Origin: Sipunculus nudus
Taxonomy: Eukaryota; Annelida; Sipuncula; Golfingiida; Sipunculidae
NCBI GenBank assembly: GCA_026874595.1
Contig: CM049318.1
Span: 26,564,956 to 26,628,955 of the forward strand
DNA length: 64,000 nt
Direction: 5' to 3'
Positions 1 through 9,312 of the stretch are shown here, piece after piece. How positions within the stretch are numbered: the stretch's first letter is position 1; each line of letters begins with the position of its first letter. The notes beneath the pieces are model-generated. The model had not been told where the DNA came from, ran no database searches, and worked only from the letters and a program-made list of their open reading frames with translations. The position numbers and the translations under genes are program-made.

Positions 1-22
1 AAAAATAAACTCCTCATTTTTA

Positions 23-136
23 CATCAGAAATACTACAACATCTGCAAATGAACAAATGTGCCACAGTTTTAGTAGTTGAATGTTTGATCGAGATTGCGT
101 AATTCCTGGAGAGTGAATAATAGATTACGTAATGAG
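23..136 (+). repeat. Internal box 1 (diverged copy of box 2)
   Basis: This ~114-bp segment aligns with 456-567 of the same monomer. Both begin CATCAG, share AACATCTGCA then ATGAA, continue with an AGTT(G/C)AAT..TTT stretch, then a G-rich (G)GAGAGTGAATAAT or GGGGAAATAAT stretch, and end in ATT(A/G)CGTAA. Aligning them by eye needs only small gaps. I infer an old internal duplication that predates the split of A and B. Every monomer has both boxes; only monomer 1 is listed. Confidence 0.7.
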
Positions 137-147
137 CATTTCGTAAA
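94..147 (+). other. Cluster of three TTNCGTAA motifs (type A form)
   Basis: Within 54 bp there are TTGCGTAA at 95-102, TTACGTAA at 125-132 (inside the perfect palindrome ATTACGTAAT, 124-133) and TTTCGTAA at 139-146. A fourth, TTGCGTAA, lies at 556-563 in box 2. TTACGTAA and TTGCGTAA resemble sites bound by PAR/C-EBP-type bZIP dimers. In type B copies the first becomes TTGCGTAC and the second ATACGTAA, so B keeps only the third and fourth. Binding is inference. Confidence 0.5.
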
Positions 148-211
148 CAGGAAAATTAACCTCAGTTTCATGTTTGATCCCGTTTTTCATGACACTCAAA
201 TAATCGCTCAA

Positions 212-219
212 ATTCGAAT
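212..219. other. ATTCGAAT palindrome
   Basis: Perfect 8-bp palindrome kept in both A and B copies just before the point where C-type monomers switch from A to B. In monomers 31 and 33 it is changed to ATTCGTTT. No function is known to me. Confidence 0.5.
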
Positions 220-274
220 ATGATCAAATCAGAGGAACCAAACAATCTATATTGAACCAAATGTAAAAAAAAAA

Positions 275-382
275 TGTTACTTCTGCTAATTTGGTCAAAT
301 CCGTATGGCGATCAAAAGAGTAGTGTACTCTTTCATTATGTGCCAAACGAACATATTGGATTGACCGAGCAAGCAGACAACA
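275..382 (+). repeat. Conserved monomer core shared by A and B
   Basis: From TGTTACTTCTGCT to GCAGACAACA the A and B families are almost identical. The fixed blocks include TTTGGTCAAATCCGTATGG, CGATCAAAAGAG and GGATTGACCGAGCAAGCAG. The main family difference is GTGCCAAACG versus ATGCCAAAAG. This is also the most GC-rich part (24 of 60 bases G+C in the line at 301-360). Sequence on both sides is clearly more diverged, so either constraint or frequent conversion acts here. Confidence 0.6.
315..333. other. 19-bp dyad inside the conserved core
   Basis: AAAGAGTA, a GTG spacer, then TACTCTTT: two perfect 8-bp inverted arms. By eye all but about seven of the 62 copies keep it intact. In monomers 26 and 27 a change to TAGTTGAC still leaves 7-bp arms with a 5-base loop. 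It could form a hairpin or bind a dimeric protein; neither is shown. Confidence 0.65.
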
Positions 383-389
383 TTACATT

Positions 390-399
390 TGATTAATCA
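390..399. other. TGATTAATCA palindrome
   Basis: Perfect 10-bp palindrome just downstream of the conserved core, present in both families. It resembles homeodomain-type TAAT sites, but short AT-rich palindromes are common in 70% A+T DNA. It is lost in the partial last monomer through a 12-bp deletion. Confidence 0.45.
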
Positions 400-455
400 G
401 ATACATTATTTTTCTGATATTCTGTCAAGACGACATTAAAATTCACAGTTTATTC

Positions 456-567
456 CATCAGGCATTTTTCAACATCTGCAGATGAAGTTATTTGCAATAT
501 TTTTAAGTTCAATATTTCATGAATATACAATATCCCAAGGGGAAATAATCAAATATTGCGTAACTCT
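456..567 (+). repeat. Internal box 2 (diverged copy of box 1)
   Basis: Second copy of the ~112-bp internal box, 433 bp downstream of box 1 and about 600 bp upstream of box 1 of the next monomer. It contains the 12-bp palindrome CATCTGCAGATG and ends with ATTGCGTAACTCT. The unequal spacing shows that the monomer is not a simple head-to-tail dimer of a half-length unit. Confidence 0.7.
473..484. other. CATCTGCAGATG 12-bp palindrome (box 2)
   Basis: Perfect palindrome with a central PstI site. It lies in box 2 of nearly every monomer; exceptions include CATCTACAG in monomers 40, 43, 50 and 57. In type B copies box 1 also carries it (for example 1077-1088), whereas type A box 1 has CATCTGCAAATG. 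Confidence 0.6.
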
Positions 568-1040
568 AATTTTTATTTTAAGTTTAATGTAAGCTATATT
601 TTCTATTTAAGATACTTCGAAAATGTTATAGTAAACTCGAAATAAGTAAGGGCATAGAATGAGAATCTGTTTTATTTTATATACGCAACACTATCCAAAA
701 AGAAGACCTTACTCGGTTATACTCTTAGCCCATTCCTCAATTTATAAAAGGGTTCCAAGTGTAACTGCAAAGTAAGGCTCAAATCTTTGCATTTCATTTC
801 TTACTATTATTTTCACCATCTTACTGTAAAGTTTAAAAAAAAATTACTATACCATGCTCTCTCCTCATCCTTTAGTGTATTCACTGATCCTCCGCTTATT
901 TTTGCACAGGCATTCTACAAAGACTGAGATTTGAACAGTGTACAGCATCTCATGAATATTCAACTACGCACCAACTAAATTAAGACTTGTCATTCTCTTT
1001 TTAACTGTCATTCTAATAAACATGCTTGACGATAACACAT

Positions 1041-2073
1041 AAAAATAACCTCCTCTTTTTTACATCAGAAATACTACATCTGCAGATGAACAAATATGCC
1101 ACAGTTTTAGTAGTTGAATGTTTGATCGAGATTGCGTACTTCCAGGAATGTGAATAAAAGAATACGTAATGAGCATTTCGTAAAGATGACAATTAACCTT
1201 AGTTTCATGTTTGATCCCGTTTTAATGCCACTCAATTAATCGCTCAAATTCGAATATGATAATATCAGAAGATCCAAACCATCTATATAGCACCAAATGT
1301 AAAAAATGTTACTTCTGCTTATTTGGTCAAATCCGTATGGCGATCAAAAGAGTAGTGTACTCTTTCATAATATGCCAAAAGAACATATTGGATTGACCGA
1401 GCAAGCAGACAACATAACATTTGATTAATCAGATATTGCATTTTTCTGTTATTCTGTCAAGACGACATAAAAATTCACATGTAATTTCATTAGGCCTTTT
1501 TCAACATCTGCAGATGAAGTTATTTGCAATATTTTTAAGTTCAATATTTCATGAATATACAATATCCCAAGGGGAAATAATCAAATATTGCGTAACTCTA
1601 ATTTTAATTTTAAGTTTAATGTAAGCTATATTTTCTTTTTAAGATACTTCGAAAATGTTATAGTAAACTCGAAATAAGTAAGGGCATAGAATGAGAATCT
1701 GTTTTATTTTATATACGCAACACTATCCAAAAAGAAGACCTTACTCTGTTATACTCTTAGCCCATTCCTCAATTTATAAAAGGGTTCCAAGTGTAACTGC
1801 AAAGTAAGGCTCAAATCTTTGCATTTCATTTCTTACTATTATTTTCACTATCTAACTGTAAAGTTTAAAAAAAAAATTACTATACCATGCTCTCTCCTCA
1901 TCCTTTAGTGTATTCACTGATCCTCCGCTTATTTTTGCACAGGCATTCTACAAAGACTGAGATTTGAACAGTGTACAGCATCTCATGAATATTCACTTAC
2001 GCACCAACTAAATTAAGACTTGTCATTCTCTTTTTAACTGTCATTCTAATAAACATGCTTGACGATAACACAT
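1041..2073 (+). repeat. Satellite monomer 2, B head with A tail
   Basis: Starts as type B with private variants ACAAATATGCC, CCTTAGTTTC, CATAATATGCC and TAATTTCATTAGGCC, also found in monomers 8 and 14. It switches to type A near box 2 (AAGTTCAATATTTC, about 1530) and stays A to the end. With monomer 3 it looks like monomer 8 split by a one-monomer insertion. Confidence 0.93.
1077..1088. other. CATCTGCAGATG 12-bp palindrome (type B box 1)
   Basis: Type B copies carry the palindrome in box 1 as well as in box 2, so B monomers have two and A monomers one. This is the first B copy in the window. Confidence 0.55.
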
Positions 2074-3104
2074 AAAAATAACCTCCTCTTTTTTACATCA
2101 GAAATACTACATCTGCAGATGAACAAATGTGCCACAGTTTTAGTAGTTGAATGTTTGATCGAGATTGCGTACTTCCAGGAATGTGAATAAAAGAATACGT
2201 AATGAGCATTTCGTAAAGATGACAATTAACCTCAGTTTCATGTTTGATCCCGTTTTAATGCCACTCAATTAATCGCTCAAATTCGAATATGATAATATCA
2301 GAAGATCCAAACCATCTATATAGCACCAAATGTAAAAAATGTTACTTCTGCTTATTTGGTCAAATCCGTATGGCGATCAAAAGAGTAGTGTACTCTTTCA
2401 TTATATGCCAAAAGAACATATTGGATTGACCGAGCAAGCAGACAACATAACATTTGATTAATCAGATATTGCATTTTTCTGTTATTCTGTCAAGACGACA
2501 TAAAAATTCACATGTAATTCCATTAGGCATTTTTCAACATCTGCAGATGAAGTTATTTGCAATATTTTAAAGTTGAAAATTTGACGAATATACCATATCC
2601 CAAGTGGGAATGAATCAAATATTGCGTAACTCTACTTTTAATTTAAATTTAACGTAAGCTATATTTTCTATTTTAAAATACTTCGAAAATGTTATAGTTA
2701 ACCCGAAATAAGTAAGGGGATAGAAGGAGAATCTGGCTTTTTTTCATATACGCAACACTATCCAAAAAGAAGACCTTACACTGTTGTACTCTTAGCCCAT
2801 TCCTCAATTTATTAAACGGTTACAGGTGAAACTGCAAAGAACGGCTCGATTCTGTGCATTTCATTTCTTACTATTATTTTCACTATCTAAGTGTTAAGTT
2901 TAAAAAATTTACTATACCATGCTCTCTCCTCATCGTTTATTTATTCACTGATCCTCCGCTCATTATCGCACAGGTATTCTACAAAGACTGAGATTTGAAC
3001 AGTGTACAGCTTCTCACGAATATTCAACTACGCACCAACTAAATTAAGACTTGTCATTCCTTTTTTAAATGTCTTTCTAATAAACATGCTTGACGATATC
3101 ACAT
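2074..3104 (+). repeat. Satellite monomer 3, type B
   Basis: Full B copy of 1,031 bp. Its second half carries GGATAGAAGGAGAATCTGG and TACAGCTTCTCACG, variants shared with monomers 8 and 14. It ends in GATATC, the usual B-to-A junction. Confidence 0.95.
2843..2853 (+). other. Weak match to a Pol III B-box
   Basis: GGCTCGATTCT matches the B-box consensus GGTTCGANTCC at 9 of 11 positions counting N. It occurs only in the B-tail variant with CTCGATTCTG (monomers 3, 8, 14, 23, 26, 31, 33, 36, 39, 42, 49, 57, 62). No good A-box lies at the usual distance upstream, so I treat it as probably chance. Confidence 0.15.
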
Positions 3105-4140
3105 AAAAATAAACTCCTCATTTTTACATCAGAAATACTACAACATCTGCAAATGAACAAATGTGCCACAGTTTTAGTACTTGAATATTTGATCGAGATT
3201 GCGTAATTCCTGGAGAGTGAATAAAAGATTACGTAATGAGCATTTCGTAAACAGGAAAATTAACCTCAGCTTCATGTTTGATCCCGTTTTTCATGACACT
3301 CAAACAATCGCTCAAATTCGAATATGATCAAATCAGAGGAACCAAACAATCTATATTGAACCAAATGTAAAAAAAATGTTACTTCTGCTTATTTGGTCAA
3401 ATCCGTATGGCGATCAAAAGAGTAGTGTACTCTTTCATTATATGCCAAAAGAACATATTGGATTGACCGAGCAAGCAGACAACATAACATTTGATTAATC
3501 AGATATTGCATTTTTCTGTTATTCTGTCAAGACGACATAAAAATTCACATGTACTTCCATTAGGCATTTTTCAACATCTGCAGATGAAGTTATTTGCAAT
3601 ATTTTAAAGTTGAAAATTTGACAAATATACCATATCCCAAGGGGGAATGAATCAAATATTGCGTAACTCTACTTTTAATTTAAATTTAACGTAAGCTATA
3701 TTTTATATTTTAAAATACTTGGAAAATGTTATAGTAAACTCGAAATAAGTAAGGGCATAGAATGAGAATCTGTTTTTTTTTATATACGCAACACTATCCA
3801 AAAAGAAGACCTTACTCTGTTATACTCTTAGCCCATTCCTCAATTTATAAAAGGGTCCCAAGTGTAACTGCAAAGTAAGGCTCAAATCTTTGCATTTCAT
3901 TTCTTACTATTATTTTCACTATCTAACTGTAAAGTTTAAAAAAATTACTATACCATGCTCTCTCCTCATCCTTCATGTATTCACTGATCCTCCGCTCATT
4001 TTTGCACAGGCATTCTACAAAGACTGAGATTTGAACAGTGTACAGCATCTCATGAATATTCAACTACGCACCAACTAAATTAAGACTTGTCATTCTCTTT
4101 TTAACTGTCATTCTTATAAACATGCTTAACGATAACACAT
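3105..4140 (+). repeat. Satellite monomer 4, A head, B middle, A tail
   Basis: Head is the C-type variety of A (ACTTGAATATTTG, CAAACAATCG). It turns B around the core (ATATGCCAAAAG) with private TGTACTTCCATTAGG, TTGACAAATAT and CTTGGAAAATG, all shared with monomers 9 and 15. At about 3,760-3,840 it turns back to A (AAAGGGTCCCAAG). The head pairs with monomer 9 and the A tail is extra. Confidence 0.92.
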
Positions 4141-5173
4141 AAAAATAACCTCCTCTTTTTTACATCAGAAATACTACAACATCTGCAGATGAACAAATGT
4201 GCCACAATTTTAGTCCTTGAATATTTGATCGAGATTGCGTACTTCCAGGAATGTGAATAAAAGAATACGTAATGAGCATTTCGTAAAGATGACAATTAAC
4301 CTCAGTTTCATGTTTGGTCCCGTTTTTCATGACACTCAATTAATCGCTCAAATTCGAATATGATAATATCAGAGGATCCAAACCATCTATATAGCACCAA
4401 AGGTAAAAAAAATGTTACTTCTGCTTATTTGGTCAAATCCGTATGGCGATCAAAAGAGTAGTGTACTCTTTCATTATATGCCAAAAGAACATATTGGATT
4501 GACCGAGCAAGCAGACAACATAACATTTGATTAATCAGATATTGCATTTTTCTGTTATTCTGTCAAGACGACATAAAAATTCACATGTAATTCCATTAGG
4601 CATTTTTCAACATCTGCAGATGAAGTTATTTGCAATATTTTAAAGTTGAAAATTTGACGAATATACCATATCCCAAGGAGGAATGAATCAAATATTGCGT
4701 AACTCTACTTTTAATTTAAATTTAACGTAAGCTATATTTTCTATTTTAAAATACTTCGAAATTGTTAGTTAACCCGAAATAAGTAAGGGCATAAAATGAG
4801 AATCCGGGTTTTTTTATATACGCAACACTATCCAAAAAGAAGGCCTTACTCTGTTGTACTCTTAGCCCATTCCTCAATTTATTAAACGGTTACAGGTGAA
4901 ACTGCAAAGAACGGCTCAAATCTGTGCATTTCATTTCTTACTATTATTTTCACTATCTAAGTGTTAAGTTAAAAAATTTACTATACCATGCTCGCTCCTC
5001 ATCGTTTATTTATTCACTGATCCTCCGCTCGTTATCGCACAGGTATTCTACAAAGACTGAGATTTGAACAGTGTACAGCATCTCACGAATATTCAACTAC
5101 GCACCAACTAAATTAAGACTTGTCATTCCTATTTTAAATGTCTTTCTAATAAACATGCTTGACGATATCACAT
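4141..5173 (+). repeat. Satellite monomer 5, mosaic B
   Basis: Mainly B, but box 1 reads ACAACATCTGCAGATG (A spacing with B palindrome) and ATTTTAGTCCTTGAATATTTG, and the next part has A-like TTTTTCATGACACTC beside B-like TCAATTAATCG. It holds GGATCC at 4374-4379. Its tail (GGCCTTAC, TGCTCGCTCC, CTCGTTATCGC) matches the tails of monomers 6, 9, 10 and 15. Confidence 0.93.
4840..4847. other. AAGGCCTT palindrome of B-type tails
   Basis: Perfect 8-bp palindrome with a StuI site. It marks one B-tail lineage (with TCCGGG upstream); A tails and the TCTGG lineage of B tails read AAGACCTT instead. Useful as a marker of where tails have been exchanged. Confidence 0.5.
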
Positions 5174-6207
5174 AAAAATAAACTCCTCATTTTTACATCA
5201 GAAATACTACAACATCTGCAAATGAACAAATGTGCCACAGTTTTAGTAGTTGAATGTTTGATCTAGATTGCGTAATTCCTGGAGAGTGAATAATAGATTA
5301 CGTAATGAGCATTTCGTAAACAGGAAAATTAACCTCAGTTTCATGTTTGATCCCGTTTTTCATGACACTCAAATAATCGCTCAAATTCGAATATGATCAA
5401 ATCAGAGGAACCAAACAATCTATATTGAACCAAATGTAAAAAATATGTTACTTCTGCTAATTTGGTCAAATCCGTATGGCGATCAAAAGAGTAGTGTACT
5501 CTTTCATTATGTGCCAAACGAACATATTGGATTGACCGAGCAAGCAGACAACATTACTTTTGATTAATCAGATACATTATTTTTCTGATATTCTGTCAAG
5601 ACGACATTAAAATTCACAGTTTATTCCATCAGGCATTTTTCAACATCTGCAGATGAAGTTATTTGCAATATTTTTAAGTTCAATATTTCATGAATATACA
5701 ATATCCCAAGGTGAAATAATCAAATATTGCGTAACTCTAATTTTTATTTTAAGTTTAATGTAAGCTATATTTTCTATTTAAGATACTTCGAAAATGTTAT
5801 AGTAAACTCGAAATAAGTAAGGGCATAGAATGAGAATCTGTTTTATTTTATATACGCAACACTATCCAAAAAGAAGGCCTTACTCTGTTGTACTCTTAGC
5901 CCATTCCTCAATTTATTAAACGGTTACAGGTGAAACTGCAAAGAACGGCTCAAATCTGTGCATTTCATTTCTTACTATTATTTTCACTATCTAAGTGTTA
6001 AGTTAAAAAAATTACTATACCATGCTCGCTCCTCATCGTTTATTTATTCACTGATCCTCCGCTCGTTATCGCACAGGTATTCTACAAAGACTGAGATTTG
6101 AACAGTGTACAGCATCTCACGAATATTCAACTACGCACCAACTAAATTAAGACTTGTCATTCCTATTTTAAATGTCTTTCTAATAAACATGCTTGACGAT
6201 ATCACAT
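5174..6207 (+). repeat. Satellite monomer 6, A with B tail
   Basis: Type A up to about 5,860 (TCTGTTTTATTTTATATACG), then B tail with AAGGCCTT, TGCTCGCTCC and CTCGTTATCGC. Private variants GATCTAGATTG, AAAAAATATGTTAC and CAAGGTGAAAT. Closest relative is monomer 10, 4,139 bp downstream. Confidence 0.94.
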
Positions 6208-7246
6208 AAAAATAAACTCCTCATTTTTACATCAGAAATACTACAACATCTGCAAATGAACAAATGTGCCACAGTTTTAGTAGTTGAATGTTTGATCGAG
6301 ATTGCGTAATTCCTGGAGAGTGAATAATAGATTACGTAATGAGCATTTCGTAAACAGGAAAATTAACCTCAGTTTCATGTTTGATCCCGTTTTTCATTAC
6401 ACTCAAATAATCGCTCAAATTCGAATATGATCAAATCAGAGGAACCAAACAATCTATATTGAACCAAATGTAAAAAAAAATGTTACTTCTGCTAATTTGG
6501 TCAAATCCGTATGGCGATCAAAAGAGTAGTGTACTCTTTCATTATGTGCCAAACGAACATATTGGATTGACCGAGCAAGCAGACAACATTACATTTGATT
6601 AATCAGATACATTATTTTTCTGATATTCTGTCAAGACGACATTAAAATTCACAGTTTATTCCATCAGGCATTTTTCAACATCTGCAGATGAAGTTATTTG
6701 CAATATTTTTAAGTTCAATATTTCATGAATATACAATATCCCAAGGGGAAATAATCAAATATTGCGTAACTCTAATTTTTATTTTAAGTTTAATGTAAGC
6801 TATATTTTCTATTTAAGATACTTCGAAAATGTTATAGTAAACTCAAAATAAGTAAGGGCATAGAATGAGAATCTGTTTTATTTTATATACGCAACACTAT
6901 CCAAAAAGAAGACCTTACTCTGTTATACTCTTAGCCCATTCCTCAATTTATAAAAGGGTTCCAAGTGTAACTGCAAAGTAAGGCTCAAATCTTTGCATTT
7001 CATTTCTTACTATTATTTTCACCATCTTACTGTAAAGTTTAAAAAAAAATTACTATACCATGCTCTCTCCTCATCCTTTAGTGATTTCACTGATCCTCCG
7101 CTTATTTTTGCACAGGCATTCTACAAAGACTGAGATTTGAACAGTGTACAGCATCTCATGAATATTCAACTACGCACCAACTAAATTAAGACTTGTCATT
7201 CTCTTTTTAACTGTCATTCTAATAAACATGCTTGACGATAACACAT
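6208..7246 (+). repeat. Satellite monomer 7, type A
   Basis: Full A copy of 1,039 bp. TTTTTCATTACACTC is shared with monomer 11; CACCATCTTACTG is shared with monomer 1. It combines features of both, as expected if the 6-mer and 4-mer blocks around it share ancestry. GTGATTTCACTG is a private tail change. Confidence 0.95.
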
Positions 7247-8277
7247 AAAAATAACCTCCTCTTTTTTACATCAGAAATACTACATCTGCAGATGAACAAA
7301 TATGCCACAGTTTTAGTAGTTGAATGTTTGATCGAGATTGCGTACTTCCAGGAATGTGAATAAAAGAATACGTAATGAGCATTTCGTAAAGATGACAATT
7401 AACCTTAGTTTCATGTTTGATCCCGTTTTAATGCCACTCAATTAATCGCTCAAATTCGAATATGATAATATCAGAAGATCCAAACCATCTATATAGCACC
7501 AAATGTAAAAAATGTTACTTCTGCTTATTTGGTCAAATCCGTATGGCGATCAAAAGAGTAGTGTACTCTTTCATAATATGCCAAAAGAACATATTGGATT
7601 GACCGAGCAAGCAGACAACATAACATTTGATTAATCAGATATTGCATTTTTCTGTTATTCTGTCAAGACGACATAAAAATTCACATGTAATTTCATTAGG
7701 CCTTTTTCAACATCTGCAGATGAAGTTATTTGCAATATTTTAAAGTTGAAAATTTGACGAATATACCATATCCCAAGGGGGAATGAATCAAATATTGCGT
7801 AACTCTACTTTTAATTTAAATTTAACGTAAGCTAAATTTTCTTTTTTAAAATACTTCGAAAATGTTATAGTTAACCCGAAATAAGTAAGGGGAAAGAAGG
7901 AGAATCTGGCTTTTTTTCATATACGCAACACTATCCAAAAAGAAGACCTTACACTGTTGTACTCTTAGCCCATTCCTCAATTTATTAAACGGTTACAGGT
8001 GAAACTGCAAAGAACGGCTCGATTCTGTGCATTTCATTTCTTACTATTATTTTCACTATCTAAGTGTTAAGTTTAAAAAATTTACTATACCATGCTCTCT
8101 CCTCATCGTTTATTTATTCACTGATCCTCCGCTCATTATCGCACAGGTATTCTACAAAGACTGAGATTTGAACAGTGTACAGCTTCTCACGAATATTCAA
8201 CTACGCACCAACTAAATTAAGACTTGTCATTCCTTTTTTAAATGTCTTTCTAATAAACATGCTTGACGATATCACAT
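7247..8277 (+). repeat. Satellite monomer 8, type B
   Basis: Full B copy of 1,031 bp with ACAAATATGCC, CATAATATGCC, TAATTTCATTAGGCC, GCTAAATTTTC and GGGGAAAGAAGGAG. Monomer 14 shows the same set, 6,210 bp downstream. The two halves also match the head of monomer 2 and the tail of monomer 3. Confidence 0.95.
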
Positions 8278-9312
8278 AAAAATAAACTCCTCATTTTTAC
8301 ATCAGAAATACTACAACATCTGCAAATGAACAAATGTGCCACAGTTTTAGTACTTGAATATTTGATCGAGATTGCGTAATTCCTGGAGAGTGAATAAAAG
8401 ATTACGTAATGAGCATTTCGTAAACAGGAAAATTAACCTCAGCTTCATGTTTGATCCCGTTTTTCATGACACTCAAACAATCGCTCAAATTCGAATATGA
8501 TCAAATCAGAGGAACCAAACAATCTATATTGAACCAAATGTAAAAAAAATGTTACTTCTGCTTATTTGGTCAAATCCGTATGGCGATCAAAAGAGTAGTG
8601 TACTCTTTCATTATATGCCAAAAGAACATATTGGATTGACCGAGCAAGCAGACAACATAACATTTGATTAATCAGATATTGCATTTTTCTGTTATTCTGT
8701 CAAGACGACATAAAAATTCACATGTACTTCCATTAGGCATTTTTCAACATCTGCAGATGAAGTTATTTGCAATATTTTAAAGTTGAAAATTTGACAAATA
8801 TACCATATCCCAAGGGGGAATGAATCAAATATTGCGTAACTCTACTTTTAATTTAAATTTAACGTAAGCTATATTTTATATTTTAAAATACTTGGAAAAT
8901 GTTATAGTAAACTCGAAATAAGTAAGGGCATAGAATGAGAATCCGGGTTTTTTTATATACGCAACACTATCCAAAAAGAAGGCCTTACTCTGTTGTACTC
9001 TTAGCCCATTCCTCAATTTATTAAACGGTTACAGGTGAAACTGCAAAGAACGGCTCAAATCTGTGCATTTCATTTCTTACTATTATTTTCACTATCTAAG
9101 TGTTAAGTTAAAAAATTTACTATACCATGCTCGCTCCTCATCGTTTATTTATTCACTGATCCTCCGCTCGTTATCGCACAGGTATTCTACAAAGACTGAG
9201 ATTTGAACAGTGTACAGCATCTCACGAATATTCAACTACGCACCAACTAAATTAAGACTTGTCATTCCTATTTTAAATGTCTTTCTAATAAACATGCTTG
9301 ACGATATCACAT
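8278..9312 (+). repeat. Satellite monomer 9, type C (A head, B tail)
   Basis: A until the conserved core, B after it. Carries the C markers ACTTGAATATTTG, ATAAAAGATTACG and CAAACAATCG, plus TTGACAAATAT and CTTGGAAAATG. Same length (1,035 bp) and variants as monomer 15. Equivalent to the head of monomer 4 joined to the tail of monomer 5. Confidence 0.94.

Larger units (their letters stand above)
1..1040 (+). repeat. Satellite monomer 1, type A
   Basis: Full type A copy of 1,040 bp, used here as reference. It has a ten-A run in its first third, CACCATCTTACTG in the tail and CTATTTAAG near 605. The same tail variants occur in monomer 7, its closest relative. It ends in GATAAC, the usual A-to-B junction. 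Confidence 0.95.

Noticed and set aside
457-470. Telomere-like TTAGGC in B copies (CATTAGGCATTT)
   Set aside because: It occurs once per monomer and is never in tandem.
1-1040. Monomer as a transposon (terminal repeats, transposase, LTR)
   Set aside because: No terminal inverted repeats or target-site duplications bound the monomer, and no transposase or reverse-transcriptase frame is present. The short internal palindromes do not lie at the ends of a unit.
1-1040. Polyadenylation and TATA-like words (AATAAA, TATATA)
   Set aside because: They are expected by chance at about 70% A+T and are not arranged around any transcription unit.
1421-1624. Plus-strand frame of 67 codons in monomer 2
   Set aside because: It crosses the B-to-A switch point of a mosaic monomer and has no counterpart in intact A or B copies.
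2985-3010. tRNA T-arm, because the reverse strand reads GTTCAAATC
   Set aside because: The bases flanking the loop do not form the 5-bp stem (CACTG against CTCAG), and no acceptor, D or anticodon arm surrounds it.
4795-4815. CENP-B box suggested by CCGGG in B tails
   Set aside because: The box needs TTCG, four bases, A, two bases, then CGGG. Here the A and CGGG fit but the TTCG position reads GAAT, and the other strand does not fit either.
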